Shown: positions 27,147 to 35,994 of the stretch, one piece after another | Numbering within the stretch: the stretch's first letter is position 1 | Layout: each line of letters starts with the position of its first letter | Source of the DNA: Citreicella sp. C3M06 | Lineage (GTDB): Bacteria > Pseudomonadota > Alphaproteobacteria > Rhodobacterales > Rhodobacteraceae | Length of the DNA stretch: 56,856 nucleotides | Assembly: GCF_018860705.1 (NCBI RefSeq) | Contig: NZ_JAHKQA010000081.1 | Location: 5,504 to 62,359, forward strand | Direction of reading: 5' to 3' | Notes under the pieces: model-generated | Databases searched by the model: none | What the model was told of the DNA's origin: nothing | What the model saw: the letters and a program-made list of their open reading frames with translations, nothing else | Translations under genes and position numbers: made by a program

Positions 27147-28015
27147 CCCCCGAAGATCGCGTAAAGGCGTTGGCGTTCTGGTCCGGCCCGATCGAGATCG
27201 CGCCGCTGACCGGGGGCATCACCAACCTCAACTATGTGGTGAGCTGCGCGGGGCGGCAATACGTGGTGCGCCTAGGGCAGGATATCCCCGAACATCTGGT
27301 GATGCGCTGGAACGAACAGGCGCTGACGCAGGCGGCGGCAGAGGCGGGGATTTCCCCGGCCTTGCGCCATGCCGAGCCGGGGGTGATGATCACCGATTTC
27401 ATCACCTCGACCGCCCTCAGCGAGGCCGATCTGCACGACCCCGCCACCTTGCGCGCCGCGGTGGATCTGGTTGCCCGCGTGCACCGCGATCTGACCCGCC
27501 GTGTCACCGGCCCGGTGCTGACCTTCTGGGTCTTTCACGTGCTGCGCAGCTATGCCAGCTATCTTGCTCGCCACGGATCGCCCCACCTGTCCCTGATCCC
27601 GCAGCTGATGAGCGAGGCGATGCAGCTGGAAGAGGCGGTGCAGCCCATCGACATGGTACTGGGGCACAACGATTTGCTGCCGCAGAACATCCTGCGCGCC
27701 GAAGACCGGCTGTGGCTGGTGGATTGGGAATATGGCGGGTTCAATGCGCCGCTGTTCGATCTGGGCGGGCTGGCGTCGAATGCGGGCCTTCCCGATGGGG
27801 CAGAGCAAGAGATGCTCGGCCTGTATCTTGGCCATACCCCCGATGCCGCCTACCTGCGCCGCTACGGGGCGATGAAATGCGCCTCGCTGCTGCGCGAGGC
27901 GATGTGGTCGATGGTGTCCGAGCTTACCTCGCAGATCGAGTTTGATTATGTGGCCTATACCGGCGAGAACCTCGCCCGCTATCGCGCCGCCCTTGAGACA
28001 TGGACCGCCCGATGA
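27143..28015 (+). CDS. Choline/aminoglycoside-kinase-like phosphotransferase
   Basis: 290 residues with the APH/choline kinase fold. It has an N-lobe ATP site (LTGGITNLNYVV), a catalytic loop LGHNDLLPQNIL (about residues 173-184) with Asp and Asn, and a metal-binding LVDWEYGGFN. It would phosphorylate the hydroxyl of a small molecule; LGHNDLxPxN and WEY favour a choline- or ethanolamine-kinase-like substrate. It is coupled at both ends, to tdm and to the DMGDH-like gene, by four-base overlaps. Its role in trimethylamine use is not described as far as I know, though methylated amines such as choline are obvious partners. Confidence 0.8.
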   Translation: MTPEDRVKALAFWSGPIEIAPLTGGITNLNYVVSCAGRQYVVRLGQDIPEHLVMRWNEQALTQAAAEAGISPALRHAEPGVMITDFITSTALSEADLHDPATLRAAVDLVARVHRDLTRRVTGPVLTFWVFHVLRSYASYLARHGSPHLSLIPQLMSEAMQLEEAVQPIDMVLGHNDLLPQNILRAEDRLWLVDWEYGGFNAPLFDLGGLASNAGLPDGAEQEMLGLYLGHTPDAAYLRRYGAMKCASLLREAMWSMVSELTSQIEFDYVAYTGENLARYRAALETWTAR

Positions 28016-30438
28016 CCTTCCCGAACCAAGCCCGCGCCGTCATCGTCGGCGGCGGCATCATTGGCTGCTCGACCGCCTATCACCTTGCCAGTCTCGGCTG
28101 GGAGGTGGTGCTGCTCGAGGCGCACAAGCTGACCTCGGGCACCACCTTTCACGCGGCGGGGCTGGTGGGGCAGCTGCGCAGCTCGGCCAATATCACCGAA
28201 CTGCTGGGCTATTCGGTGAAACTCTATGACACGCTCGAGGCCCAGACCGGGCAGGCGACCGGGTGGAAGCGCAATGGCGGTCTGCGCCTTGCCTGCAATG
28301 CCGAGCGCTGGACGGAGGTGAAACGTCAGGCCACCACCGCCCGCAGCTTCGGCCTTGATATGCAGCTGCTGACGCCGCTTGAGGCGCAATCGCTATGGCC
28401 GCTGATGGATGTGTCCGACGTGATCGGCGCGGCTTATCTGCCGACCGACGGGCAGGCCAACCCGTCGGACATCACCCTGTCGCTGGCCAAGGGCGCGCGC
28501 ATGGCCGGGGCGCAGATCATCGAGGATTGCAAGGCGCTGTCGGTCACGCGCGAAAACGGCGTCATCACCGGGGTGCAGACGGCGCAGGGCTTTATCAAGA
28601 CCGGCATCGTCATCGCCTGCTGCGGCCAGTGGACCCGCGATTTAGCCGCGCCGCTGGGGGTCACCGTGCCGCTGGTGTCGATGGAACATCAGTACATGGT
28701 GACCGAACCGATCGAGGGCGTCACCCGCGATCTGCCGACCCTACGCGACCCAGACCGGCTGACCTACTGGAAGGAAGAGGTTGGCGGGCTGGTGATGGGC
28801 GGCTACGAGCCAAACCCCAAGCCTTGGGCGGTTTCGGGCATTCCCGAGGGCTTTCACTACACGCTGCTAAGCAGCGACTATGATCATTTCGAACAGATCA
28901 TGGAACTGGCGCTGGGCCGTGTCCCGGCGCTGCAAACCGCCGGCATCAAGACGCTGACCAACGGGCCGGAAAGCTTTACCCCCGATGGCAACTTCATCCT
29001 TGGCGAGGCGCCAGAGCAGCCGGGATTCTTTGTCGGGGCGGGGTTCAACGCCTTTGGCATCGCCTCGGGCGGGGGTGCGGGCATGGCGTTGGCGGAATGG
29101 GTGGCCAAGGGCGAGCCGCCGATGGATCTGTGGCCCGTCGACATCCGCCGCTTTGGCCGTCCGCATTTCGATACCGACTGGGTGCGCACCCGGACCGTCG
29201 AAGCCTATGGCAAGCATTACACCATGGCCTGGCCCTCCGAGGAACATGACAGCGCCCGACCGACCCGCCGCTCGCCGCTCTACGACCGGCTTGCCGGGCG
29301 CGGCGCGGTGTTCGGCGAAAAGATGGGCTGGGAGCGCCCCAACTGGTTCGCCGCCCCCGGCGAGGTGGCCAAGGACATCTATACCTATGAGCGCCCCAAC
29401 TGGTTCGCTGCCGTGGCCCGCGAACACCGCGCCGCGCGCGAGGCGGCGGTGCTGATCGACCAGACCTCCTTTGCCAAGTTCTGGCTGCAAGGCCCGGATG
29501 CTGAATCCGCCCTGCAACGGATCTGCGCCAATGACGTGGGGGGGCCGGTGGGCGCGCTGACCTATACCCAGATGCTCAACGATCGCGGCGGCATTGAGGC
29601 GGACCTGACGGTGGTGCGCACCGGCCCCGAGGCGTTTTACATCGTCACCGGCACCGGCTTTGCCACCCGCGATTTCGACTGGATCCAGCGCGGGCTGGCA
29701 GGCGCGAACGCACAGCTGATCGACGTGACCTCGGGCACCGCGGTGCTGTCGCTGATGGGGCCAAAGGCGCGCGACATCCTGTCGGCGGTGACGCGGGCGG
29801 ATGTGTCGAACGCCGCGTTCCCCTTTGGCACGGCGCAGATGATCGCCATCGCGGGCGCGCCGGTGCGGGCGCTGCGGGTCAGCTATGTCGGAGAGCTGGG
29901 CTGGGAACTGCACCTGCCAGTCGAATATGCCGCCAGCGTGTTCGATGCGCTGCACATGACGGGCGCGGCGCATGGGCTGGTCGATGCAGGCTACCGCGCC
30001 ATCGAGAGCCTGCGGCTGGAAAAGGGCTACCGCGCATGGGGCAGCGACATTGGCCCCGACAGCACGCCCTACGAGGCTGGGCTCGGCTTCGCTGTGGCGC
30101 AGGGCAAGGCGTTTCGCGGCCAGCCCGCGCTGCTGGCGCAAAAGCCACGCGTCTTGACCCGGCGCCTTGCCACCTTTACCGCCGCGCCAGAGGTCATCCT
30201 GCTGGGGCGCGAAACGGTGTTCCGCAACGGCGAGCGGGTCGGCTATCTCAGCTCGGGCGGCTTCGGCCACACGCTGGGCAAGGCGATTGGCATGGGCTAT
30301 CTGAAACACCCCGGCGGCGTGACCAAGGACTGGATCGCCTCGGGCAGCTACGAGCTGGAGGTGGCGATGCAGCGCGTGCCCTGCGAGGTGACGCTGTCGC
30401 CGCTCTACGATCCCGCCGGGACGCGGCTGAAATCGTGA
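28012..30438 (+). CDS. Dimethylglycine/sarcosine-dehydrogenase-like flavoprotein with GcvT domain
   Basis: 808 residues. The first ~390 form a DAO-type FAD domain (AVIVGGGIIGCSTAYHLASLG). TSGTTFHAAGLVG retains the His that holds FAD covalently in dimethylglycine dehydrogenase. The middle and C-terminal ~400 residues are GcvT-like (FWLQGPDAESALQRICANDV, VSYVGELGWELHLPVEY, GYRAWGSDIGPDSTPYEAGL). Such enzymes oxidise an N-methyl group and pass it to tetrahydrofolate as 5,10-methylene-THF. The substrate may be dimethylglycine, sarcosine or another N-methyl compound. A start 12 bases upstream is possible; ATG 28012 overlaps the kinase stop and is preferred. Confidence 0.82.
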   Translation: MTFPNQARAVIVGGGIIGCSTAYHLASLGWEVVLLEAHKLTSGTTFHAAGLVGQLRSSANITELLGYSVKLYDTLEAQTGQATGWKRNGGLRLACNAERWTEVKRQATTARSFGLDMQLLTPLEAQSLWPLMDVSDVIGAAYLPTDGQANPSDITLSLAKGARMAGAQIIEDCKALSVTRENGVITGVQTAQGFIKTGIVIACCGQWTRDLAAPLGVTVPLVSMEHQYMVTEPIEGVTRDLPTLRDPDRLTYWKEEVGGLVMGGYEPNPKPWAVSGIPEGFHYTLLSSDYDHFEQIMELALGRVPALQTAGIKTLTNGPESFTPDGNFILGEAPEQPGFFVGAGFNAFGIASGGGAGMALAEWVAKGEPPMDLWPVDIRRFGRPHFDTDWVRTRTVEAYGKHYTMAWPSEEHDSARPTRRSPLYDRLAGRGAVFGEKMGWERPNWFAAPGEVAKDIYTYERPNWFAAVAREHRAAREAAVLIDQTSFAKFWLQGPDAESALQRICANDVGGPVGALTYTQMLNDRGGIEADLTVVRTGPEAFYIVTGTGFATRDFDWIQRGLAGANAQLIDVTSGTAVLSLMGPKARDILSAVTRADVSNAAFPFGTAQMIAIAGAPVRALRVSYVGELGWELHLPVEYAASVFDALHMTGAAHGLVDAGYRAIESLRLEKGYRAWGSDIGPDSTPYEAGLGFAVAQGKAFRGQPALLAQKPRVLTRRLATFTAAPEVILLGRETVFRNGERVGYLSSGGFGHTLGKAIGMGYLKHPGGVTKDWIASGSYELEVAMQRVPCEVTLSPLYDPAGTRLKS

Positions 30439-30456
30439 ACCGTCTGGAGGATTGAC

Positions 30457-31146
30457 ATGACCGGCGCTCCGCCTGCACCACAGGGTACCCTCAAGGACGG
30501 ATCCCCCATGAAAAGCGCATCGCCCTCAAAACTGACCCAGAACCCGCACGCGGTGCGCGAGCTGCGGGAAAAGAACCTCGAGGTGGCGATTGGCCGACAG
30601 GTGCGCGAGCTGCGCAAGCGCCAGCGCATGACCGGCTCGGAACTGGCGCAGCAGACCGGGCTGTCGGTTGGGATGCTGTCCAAGATCGAGAACGGGGTGA
30701 TCTCGCCCTCGCTCACGACGCTTCAGGCGCTGGCCAATGCGCTGCGGGTGCCACTGGTGCAGCTGTTCTCGGGCTTCGAAGAGCCGCGCGGGGCGATGCA
30801 TGTGAAGGCCGGGCAGGGGGCCGAGATCGAACGCGCAGGCACCCGCGCCGGGCATCAGTACAACCTGCTGGGCCATATCGGGTCGAATAATTCCGGCGTT
30901 GTGGTCGAACCGTACCTGATCACGCTCGATTCAGCCTCGGACCGGTTCCCGGCCTTCCAGCATGAGGGGATCGAGCTGATCTACATGCTGGACGGGGTGA
31001 TCGATTATCGCCACGGCGATCAGCTGTACCTGCTGGAACCCGGCGATTCCCTGCTGTTCGATTCTGATGCGCCGCACGGGCCCGAAGTACTGGTCGAAAT
31101 CCCGGCGCGCTACCTGTCGATCATCACCTATCCGCAGGCGCGGTAA
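30457..31146 (+). CDS. XRE-cupin transcriptional regulator
   Basis: 229 residues. After ~35 variable residues there is an XRE helix-turn-helix (GRQVRELRKRQRMTGSELAQ, SVGMLSKIENGVISPSLTTL). The C-terminal ~80 residues form a cupin small-molecule pocket (FQHEGIELIYMLDGVIDYRHG, LLEPGDSLLFDSDAPHGPE). Regulators of this type often sense amines or amino acids. A GGAGG site lies six bases before the ATG and the gap after the DMGDH-like gene is 18 bp, so it is the last gene of the tmm operon and probably controls it or the following mgs operon. Confidence 0.85.
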   Translation: MTGAPPAPQGTLKDGSPMKSASPSKLTQNPHAVRELREKNLEVAIGRQVRELRKRQRMTGSELAQQTGLSVGMLSKIENGVISPSLTTLQALANALRVPLVQLFSGFEEPRGAMHVKAGQGAEIERAGTRAGHQYNLLGHIGSNNSGVVVEPYLITLDSASDRFPAFQHEGIELIYMLDGVIDYRHGDQLYLLEPGDSLLFDSDAPHGPEVLVEIPARYLSIITYPQAR

Positions 31147-31497
31147 AGACGCAGCTTTGGCGCTGGCAAGGTCTTCCGCGCAGCTTTGTCTGTCGGCAAA
31201 GCAAGCCTCTCGCCAAGGCGCGGCGCGTCGGGCTGAAACCCGTTGTCGGCGGTGGCGGCGCCAGACAAGCAGGGAACGCGGCGAAGCGATGCGCGCAACA
31301 AATGTCCTTGTGCGGATCTGCCGGGTATCTGGCGTTGGCTTTGCAAAACCCGGCGGTTGCCTATTCGGAATGCATCTGCAGCGCTGCATCAAAATCTTTT
31401 CCTGAAGTAAAATAATATTCTTGTAAGGAAATCTGCGCCAGCGTATCCCGAGTGGCGAAACCGGGGCGCAGACCCCTCAGGAACGGAGAGAAATCCC
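31147..31497 (+). promoter_or_regulatory. 351-bp control region upstream of mgsA
   Basis: No gene. The AT-rich segment 31397-31432 carries an interrupted inverted repeat TTTCCT (31398-31403) / AGGAAA (31426-31431). It shares TTTTCCTGA with the region upstream of tmm, there on the opposite strand. TAAAATAAT next to it resembles a -10 region. An XRE-cupin site is a reasonable guess. Confidence 0.4.
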
Positions 31498-32385
31498 ATG
31501 TGTGGCATTGTCGGACTCTTCCTCAAGAAGGAAGACCTGCGCCCAAAGCTTGGCGACATGCTGACGGACATGCTGATCACCATGACCGACCGCGGCCCGG
31601 ACAGCGCGGGCATCGCGATCTATGGCGCCGATGCGGGCGGCCACAAGATCACCGTCCAGTCGGACAGCCCGGCGAGCGATTTCGCCGGCCTTGACGTGGC
31701 GCTCGGCGAGGCGCTGGGCACCCCCGTCGCGATGAAGCAGGCAGATACCCATGCGGTTCTGACCGTTGCCGAAGACGCGCTGAAGCCAGCCGTGGCCTTC
31801 CTCGAGGCGCGCGGCCTGCGCATCATGGGCGTGGGCGAGGCGATGGAGATCTACAAGGAAACCGGCCTGCCGCGCGATGTCGCGGCCCGGTTCAACCTGC
31901 GCGCCATGGGCGGCAGCCATGGCATCGGCCACACCCGCATGGCGACGGAATCGGCGGTGACGACGCTGGGCGCGCACCCCTTCAGCACCGATGCCGACCA
32001 GTGCCTTGTGCACAATGGCTCGCTGTCGAACCACAACACCATGCGCCGCATCCTCAGCGAAAAGGGCTTTGCCCCGAAAACCGAAAACGACACCGAGGTT
32101 GCCGCCTGCTACATCTCCTCCCGCATCGCCGAGGGCGCCAACCTCGGTCAGGCGCTCGAAGGCACGCTCGATGATCTCGACGGGTTCTTCACCTTCGTCA
32201 TGGGCACGAAAAACGGCTTCGGCGTGGTGCGCGACCCGATCGCCTGCAAGCCCGCGGTGATGGCCGAAACCGACGATTACGTCGCCTTTGGCAGCGAATA
32301 CCGCGCCTTCGCCAATCTTCCGGGGATCGACACCGCCCGCGTCTGGGAACCCGAACCCGCCACCGTCTATTTCTGGGAGCGTTGA
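31498..32385 (+). CDS. mgsA: N-methylglutamate synthase subunit A (class II glutamine amidotransferase)
   Basis: 295 residues. The N-terminal MCGIVGLF exposes Cys2, the nucleophile of class II amidotransferases, after Met removal. TDRGPDSAGIAIYG and SHGIGHTRMATES are the other conserved parts of that fold. It corresponds to the glutaminase portion of glutamate synthase, here a separate subunit. With MgsB and MgsC it forms the enzyme that moves methylamine from gamma-glutamylmethylamide onto 2-oxoglutarate or glutamate to give N-methylglutamate. GGAGAG precedes the start. mgsB follows after three bases. Confidence 0.9.
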   Translation: MCGIVGLFLKKEDLRPKLGDMLTDMLITMTDRGPDSAGIAIYGADAGGHKITVQSDSPASDFAGLDVALGEALGTPVAMKQADTHAVLTVAEDALKPAVAFLEARGLRIMGVGEAMEIYKETGLPRDVAARFNLRAMGGSHGIGHTRMATESAVTTLGAHPFSTDADQCLVHNGSLSNHNTMRRILSEKGFAPKTENDTEVAACYISSRIAEGANLGQALEGTLDDLDGFFTFVMGTKNGFGVVRDPIACKPAVMAETDDYVAFGSEYRAFANLPGIDTARVWEPEPATVYFWER

Positions 32386-32388
32386 GCC

Positions 32389-33099
32389 ATGGCCGCGACC
32401 AAACAAGCCGTCTCTGACGTGCAGACCCTCGACATGGGGCAGATCGAACTGCGCGAGGTCAACGCGACGCTGCAAGCCGCGCCCTCGACCAATTACACCC
32501 AATTCGAGATCCTCAACACCCGCGGCAGCCATGCCATCGCGGTGGGGCTCGATGCCGAGATAGAGGTCACGGTGATAGGGTCCACCGGCTATTACTGCGC
32601 CGGGATGAACAAGCTGGCGACGGTGCATGTCACCGGCTCTGTCGGGCCGGGGGTGGCGGAAAACATGATGTCCGGCACGGTGATCGTCGATGGCGATGCC
32701 TCGCAATATGCCGGGGCCACCGCCCATGGCGGGCTGCTGGTGATCAAGGGCAATGCCAGCTCGCGCTGCGGTATCTCGATGAAGGGCATCGACATCGTGG
32801 TGCATGGCAACATCGGCCACATGTCCGCCTTCATGGCGCAAAGCGGCAACCTCGTGGTGCTGGGCGATGCCGGCGATGCGCTGGGGGATTCGCTGTATGA
32901 GGCGCGGCTCTTCGTGCGCGGCTCGGTGAAATCTCTGGGCGCGGATTGCATCGAAAAAGACATGCGCCCCGAACATATCGAGATACTCGCCGATCTGCTG
33001 ACCCGCGCTGGCGCAGATGCAAAGCCCGAGGAATTCAAACGCTACGGCTCGGCCCGCAAGCTGTATCATTTCAACGTCGACCACGCAGACGAATACTGA
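32389..33099 (+). CDS. mgsB: N-methylglutamate synthase subunit B (GXGXG domain)
   Basis: 236 residues homologous to the C-terminal beta-helix (GXGXG) domain of the glutamate synthase large subunit. Repeating strands with glycines are visible in VTGSVGPGVAENMMSGTVIV, AHGGLLVIKGNASSRCG and GNIGHMSAFMAQSGNLVVLG. The domain is structural, bridging amidotransferase and FMN parts. Coupled to mgsA and mgsC. Confidence 0.88.
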   Translation: MAATKQAVSDVQTLDMGQIELREVNATLQAAPSTNYTQFEILNTRGSHAIAVGLDAEIEVTVIGSTGYYCAGMNKLATVHVTGSVGPGVAENMMSGTVIVDGDASQYAGATAHGGLLVIKGNASSRCGISMKGIDIVVHGNIGHMSAFMAQSGNLVVLGDAGDALGDSLYEARLFVRGSVKSLGADCIEKDMRPEHIEILADLLTRAGADAKPEEFKRYGSARKLYHFNVDHADEY

Positions 33100-33110
33100 A
33101 GGACATGGGC

Positions 33111-34436
33111 ATGAACGACACTCCGCAGACCCTGCCGCGCCAGTCCTGGACGTTCTCCAACGAGGTGAACGCCGAGATCCGCCGCGCCGCCCATACCGGC
33201 ATCTACGACATCCGCGGCGGCGGCGCCAAACGCCGGGTGCCGCATTTCGACGACCTGCTGTTCCTTGGCGCGTCGATGTCGCGCTACCCGCTCGAAGGCT
33301 ACCGCGAGAAATGCGAAACCGGGGTCACCCTTGGCACCCGCTTTGCCAAGAAACCCATCGAGCTGAAGATCCCGATCACCATCGCCGGCATGTCCTTTGG
33401 CTCGCTCTCTGGCCCCGCCAAAGAGGCGCTCGGGCGCGGCGCGTCGCTGGCAGGCACCTCGACCACCACCGGCGACGGCGGCATGACCGAAGAAGAGCGC
33501 GGCCATAGCGAAAAGCTGGTCTATCAATACCTGCCGAGCCGCTACGGCATGAACCCCGACGATCTGCGCCGCGCCGATGCCATCGAGGTGGTCGTGGGGC
33601 AGGGCGCCAAACCCGGCGGCGGCGGTATGCTGCTGGGGCAGAAGATCACCGAACGCGTTGCGGGCATGCGCAATCTGCCCGTGGGCATCGACCAGCGCTC
33701 CGCCTGCCGCCACCCCGACTGGACAGGCCCGGACGATCTGGAAATCAAGATCCTCGAACTGCGCGAGATCACCAACTGGGAAAAACCGATTTATATCAAG
33801 GTCGGCGGCGCGCGCCCCTATTACGACGTTGCGCTCAGCGTCAAGGCGGGCGCCGATGTGATCGTGCTTGATGGCATGCAGGGCGGCACTGCGGCGACGC
33901 AGGATGTGTTCATCGAAAACGTCGGCACTCCGACGTTGGCCTGCATCCGCCCGGCGGTCAAGGCGCTGCAGGATCTGGGCATGCACCGCAAGGTGCAGCT
34001 GGTGGTCTCGGGCGGTATCCGCACCGGGGCCGATGTCGCCAAGGCGCTGGCTCTGGGCGCGGATGCGGTCTCCATCGGCACCGCGGCGCTGGTCGCTCTG
34101 GGCGACAACGACCCGAAATGGGAACAGGACTACCGGGCGCTTGGCACCACCACGGGCGCCTATGACGACTGGCACGAAGGGCGCGACCCGGCGGGCATCA
34201 CCACACAGGACCCAGAGCTGATGGCCCGGCTTGACCCGATCGAGGCAGGCCGCCGCCTGCGCAATTACCTCAACGTGTTGACGCTGGAATGCCAGACCCT
34301 CGCCCGCGCCTGCGGCAAGAGCCATGTTCACAATCTCGAACCCGAGGATCTCGTGGCCCTGACCATCGAAGCCGCCGCCATGGCGCAGGTCCCGCTGGCC
34401 GGAACCGACTGGATTCCGGGCAAAGGCGGTTTCTGA
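33111..34436 (+). CDS. mgsC: N-methylglutamate synthase subunit C (FMN-binding glutamate-synthase domain)
   Basis: 441 residues, the FMN TIM-barrel of glutamate synthase as a separate subunit. Landmarks are PITIAGMSFGSLSGPAKEAL, QGAKPGGGGMLLGQKI, KVGGARPYYDVALSVKAGAD, VLDGMQGGTAATQDVF and VVSGGIRTGADVAKALALGA. This is the catalytic subunit of N-methylglutamate synthase. ATG 33111 is preferred because AAGGA ends seven bases before it; an ATG two codons earlier (33105) sits too close to that site. Confidence 0.9.
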   Translation: MNDTPQTLPRQSWTFSNEVNAEIRRAAHTGIYDIRGGGAKRRVPHFDDLLFLGASMSRYPLEGYREKCETGVTLGTRFAKKPIELKIPITIAGMSFGSLSGPAKEALGRGASLAGTSTTTGDGGMTEEERGHSEKLVYQYLPSRYGMNPDDLRRADAIEVVVGQGAKPGGGGMLLGQKITERVAGMRNLPVGIDQRSACRHPDWTGPDDLEIKILELREITNWEKPIYIKVGGARPYYDVALSVKAGADVIVLDGMQGGTAATQDVFIENVGTPTLACIRPAVKALQDLGMHRKVQLVVSGGIRTGADVAKALALGADAVSIGTAALVALGDNDPKWEQDYRALGTTTGAYDDWHEGRDPAGITTQDPELMARLDPIEAGRRLRNYLNVLTLECQTLARACGKSHVHNLEPEDLVALTIEAAAMAQVPLAGTDWIPGKGGF

Positions 34437-34466
34437 CCCCGCCTGCCACCCCGCCAGAGCTTCCAG

Positions 34467-34494
34467 CTTCTTCTGGCTCCAAATATCCTGGGGG
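34467..34494 (+). repeat. Dispersed intergenic repeat, copy 1
   Basis: CTTCTTCTGGCTCCAAATAT followed by CCTGGGGG, then a GGGGGTGAAACCCCC hairpin to about 34515. Related copies lie at 41926-42004 (both orientations) and 47298-47323. Located between mgsC and gmaS. Confidence 0.6.
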
Positions 34495-34571
34495 TGTGGG
34501 GGTGAAACCCCCACCCGACCGGATCGCCGCACAGGCGATCCGAAACAAGAAAAGAACGACAGGGAAAACCC

Positions 34572-35876
34572 ATGACCGACCTCGCCGCCTTCGCCCGCGA
34601 AAAGGGCGTGAAATATTTCATGATCTCTTACACCGATCTGTTTGGCGGGCAGCGGGCAAAGCTCGTCCCGGCGCAGGCCATCGAGGGCATGGTGCAGGAT
34701 GGCGCGGGCTTCGCGGGCTTTGCCACATGGCTCGATATGACGCCCGCCCATGCCGACATGCTGGCCATGCCCGACCCGGACACCGTCATCCAGCTGCCGT
34801 GGAAACCCGAGGTCGCCTGGGTTGCGGCCAATCTGGTGATGGAAGGGCAGGAGGTCGCGCAGGCGCCCCGCAACGTGCTGCGCAGGCTGGTGGCCGAGGC
34901 CGCCGAACAGGGCTTGCGGGTCAAGACCGGCATCGAGGCGGAATTCTTCCTGCTCACCCCCGAGGGCGACGCCATCTCGGATGCTGCCGATACCGCCGAA
35001 AAGCCCTGCTACGACCAGCAGGCGGTGATGCGCCGCTACGATGTGATCTCGGAAATCTGCGATTACATGCTCGATCTCGGCTGGGGCCCGTATCAGAACG
35101 ACCACGAGGACGCCAACGGCCAGTTCGAGATGAACTGGGATTTCGACGATGCGCTGGTCACCGCCGACCGCCACAGCTTTTTCAAGTTCATGGTGAAATC
35201 GGTCGCAGAAAACCATGGCTTGCGCGCCACCTTCATGCCCAAGCCGATCGAGGGGCTGACCGGCAACGGCTGCCACGCCCATATTTCGGTCTGGAATGCG
35301 GACGGCACCAGCAATGCCTTTGCCGATGACAGCAAAGAGCTTGGCCTGTCGGATCAGGGGCGCGCTTTTCTTGGCGGCATCATGAAGCACGCCACCGGCA
35401 TGGCAGCGATCACCAACCCGACGGTGAACAGCTACAAGCGCATCAACGCCCCGCGCACCGTTTCCGGCGCGACATGGGCCCCCAACACCGTGACATGGAC
35501 GGGCAACAACCGCACCCATATGGTGCGCGTGCCCGGCCCGGGCCGCTTCGAATTGCGCCTGCCGGACGGGGCGGCCAACCCCTACCTGCTGCAGGCGGTG
35601 ATCATCGCCACCGGCCTGTCGGGCCTTGCCAGCAACGCCGATCCGGGCCCGCGCTACGATATCGACATGTATGCCGAAGGCCACAAGATCACCGATGCGC
35701 CGAAGCTACCGCTCAACATGCTCGATGCGATCCGCGCCTTCGACGAGGACGGCGAGTTGAAGACCAGACTTGGCGGCGAGTTCTCCAAGGCGTTCATCAC
35801 CCTCAAGCGCCGCGAATGGGACAGCTTCGTGTCGCATTTCTCGGCTTGGGAACGGGCGAACACGCTTGACATCTGA
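34572..35876 (+). CDS. gmaS: Gamma-glutamylmethylamide synthetase
   Basis: 434 residues of the glutamine-synthetase fold. It ligates monomethylamine to glutamate with ATP, giving gamma-glutamylmethylamide, the first step of the N-methylglutamate pathway. Motifs are GIEAEFFLL, NDHEDANGQFEMNWDFDDAL, LTGNGCHAHISVWNADG and RFELRLPDGAANPYL. The length is typical of marine GmaS and its place between mgs and mgd genes is the usual one. AGGGAAAA precedes the ATG. Confidence 0.93.
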   Translation: MTDLAAFAREKGVKYFMISYTDLFGGQRAKLVPAQAIEGMVQDGAGFAGFATWLDMTPAHADMLAMPDPDTVIQLPWKPEVAWVAANLVMEGQEVAQAPRNVLRRLVAEAAEQGLRVKTGIEAEFFLLTPEGDAISDAADTAEKPCYDQQAVMRRYDVISEICDYMLDLGWGPYQNDHEDANGQFEMNWDFDDALVTADRHSFFKFMVKSVAENHGLRATFMPKPIEGLTGNGCHAHISVWNADGTSNAFADDSKELGLSDQGRAFLGGIMKHATGMAAITNPTVNSYKRINAPRTVSGATWAPNTVTWTGNNRTHMVRVPGPGRFELRLPDGAANPYLLQAVIIATGLSGLASNADPGPRYDIDMYAEGHKITDAPKLPLNMLDAIRAFDEDGELKTRLGGEFSKAFITLKRREWDSFVSHFSAWERANTLDI

Positions 35877-35994
35877 GGCACGAAGAGTCTGAGTTAGCAG
35901 GATTTTTCGCCCTACGCCTATTGCGTCGGCCAGCGCTTTCAGTCCCGAAAGTTCTGGCCTCGCATGACCATATGTTCAGGAGATCGACAGCACC

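Noticed and set aside
28867-30309. 480-codon minus-strand frame over the DMGDH-like gene
   Set aside because: Shadow frame without motifs.
33066-35684. 872-codon minus-strand frame over mgsC and gmaS
   Set aside because: Shadow of two recognised genes; no domain.
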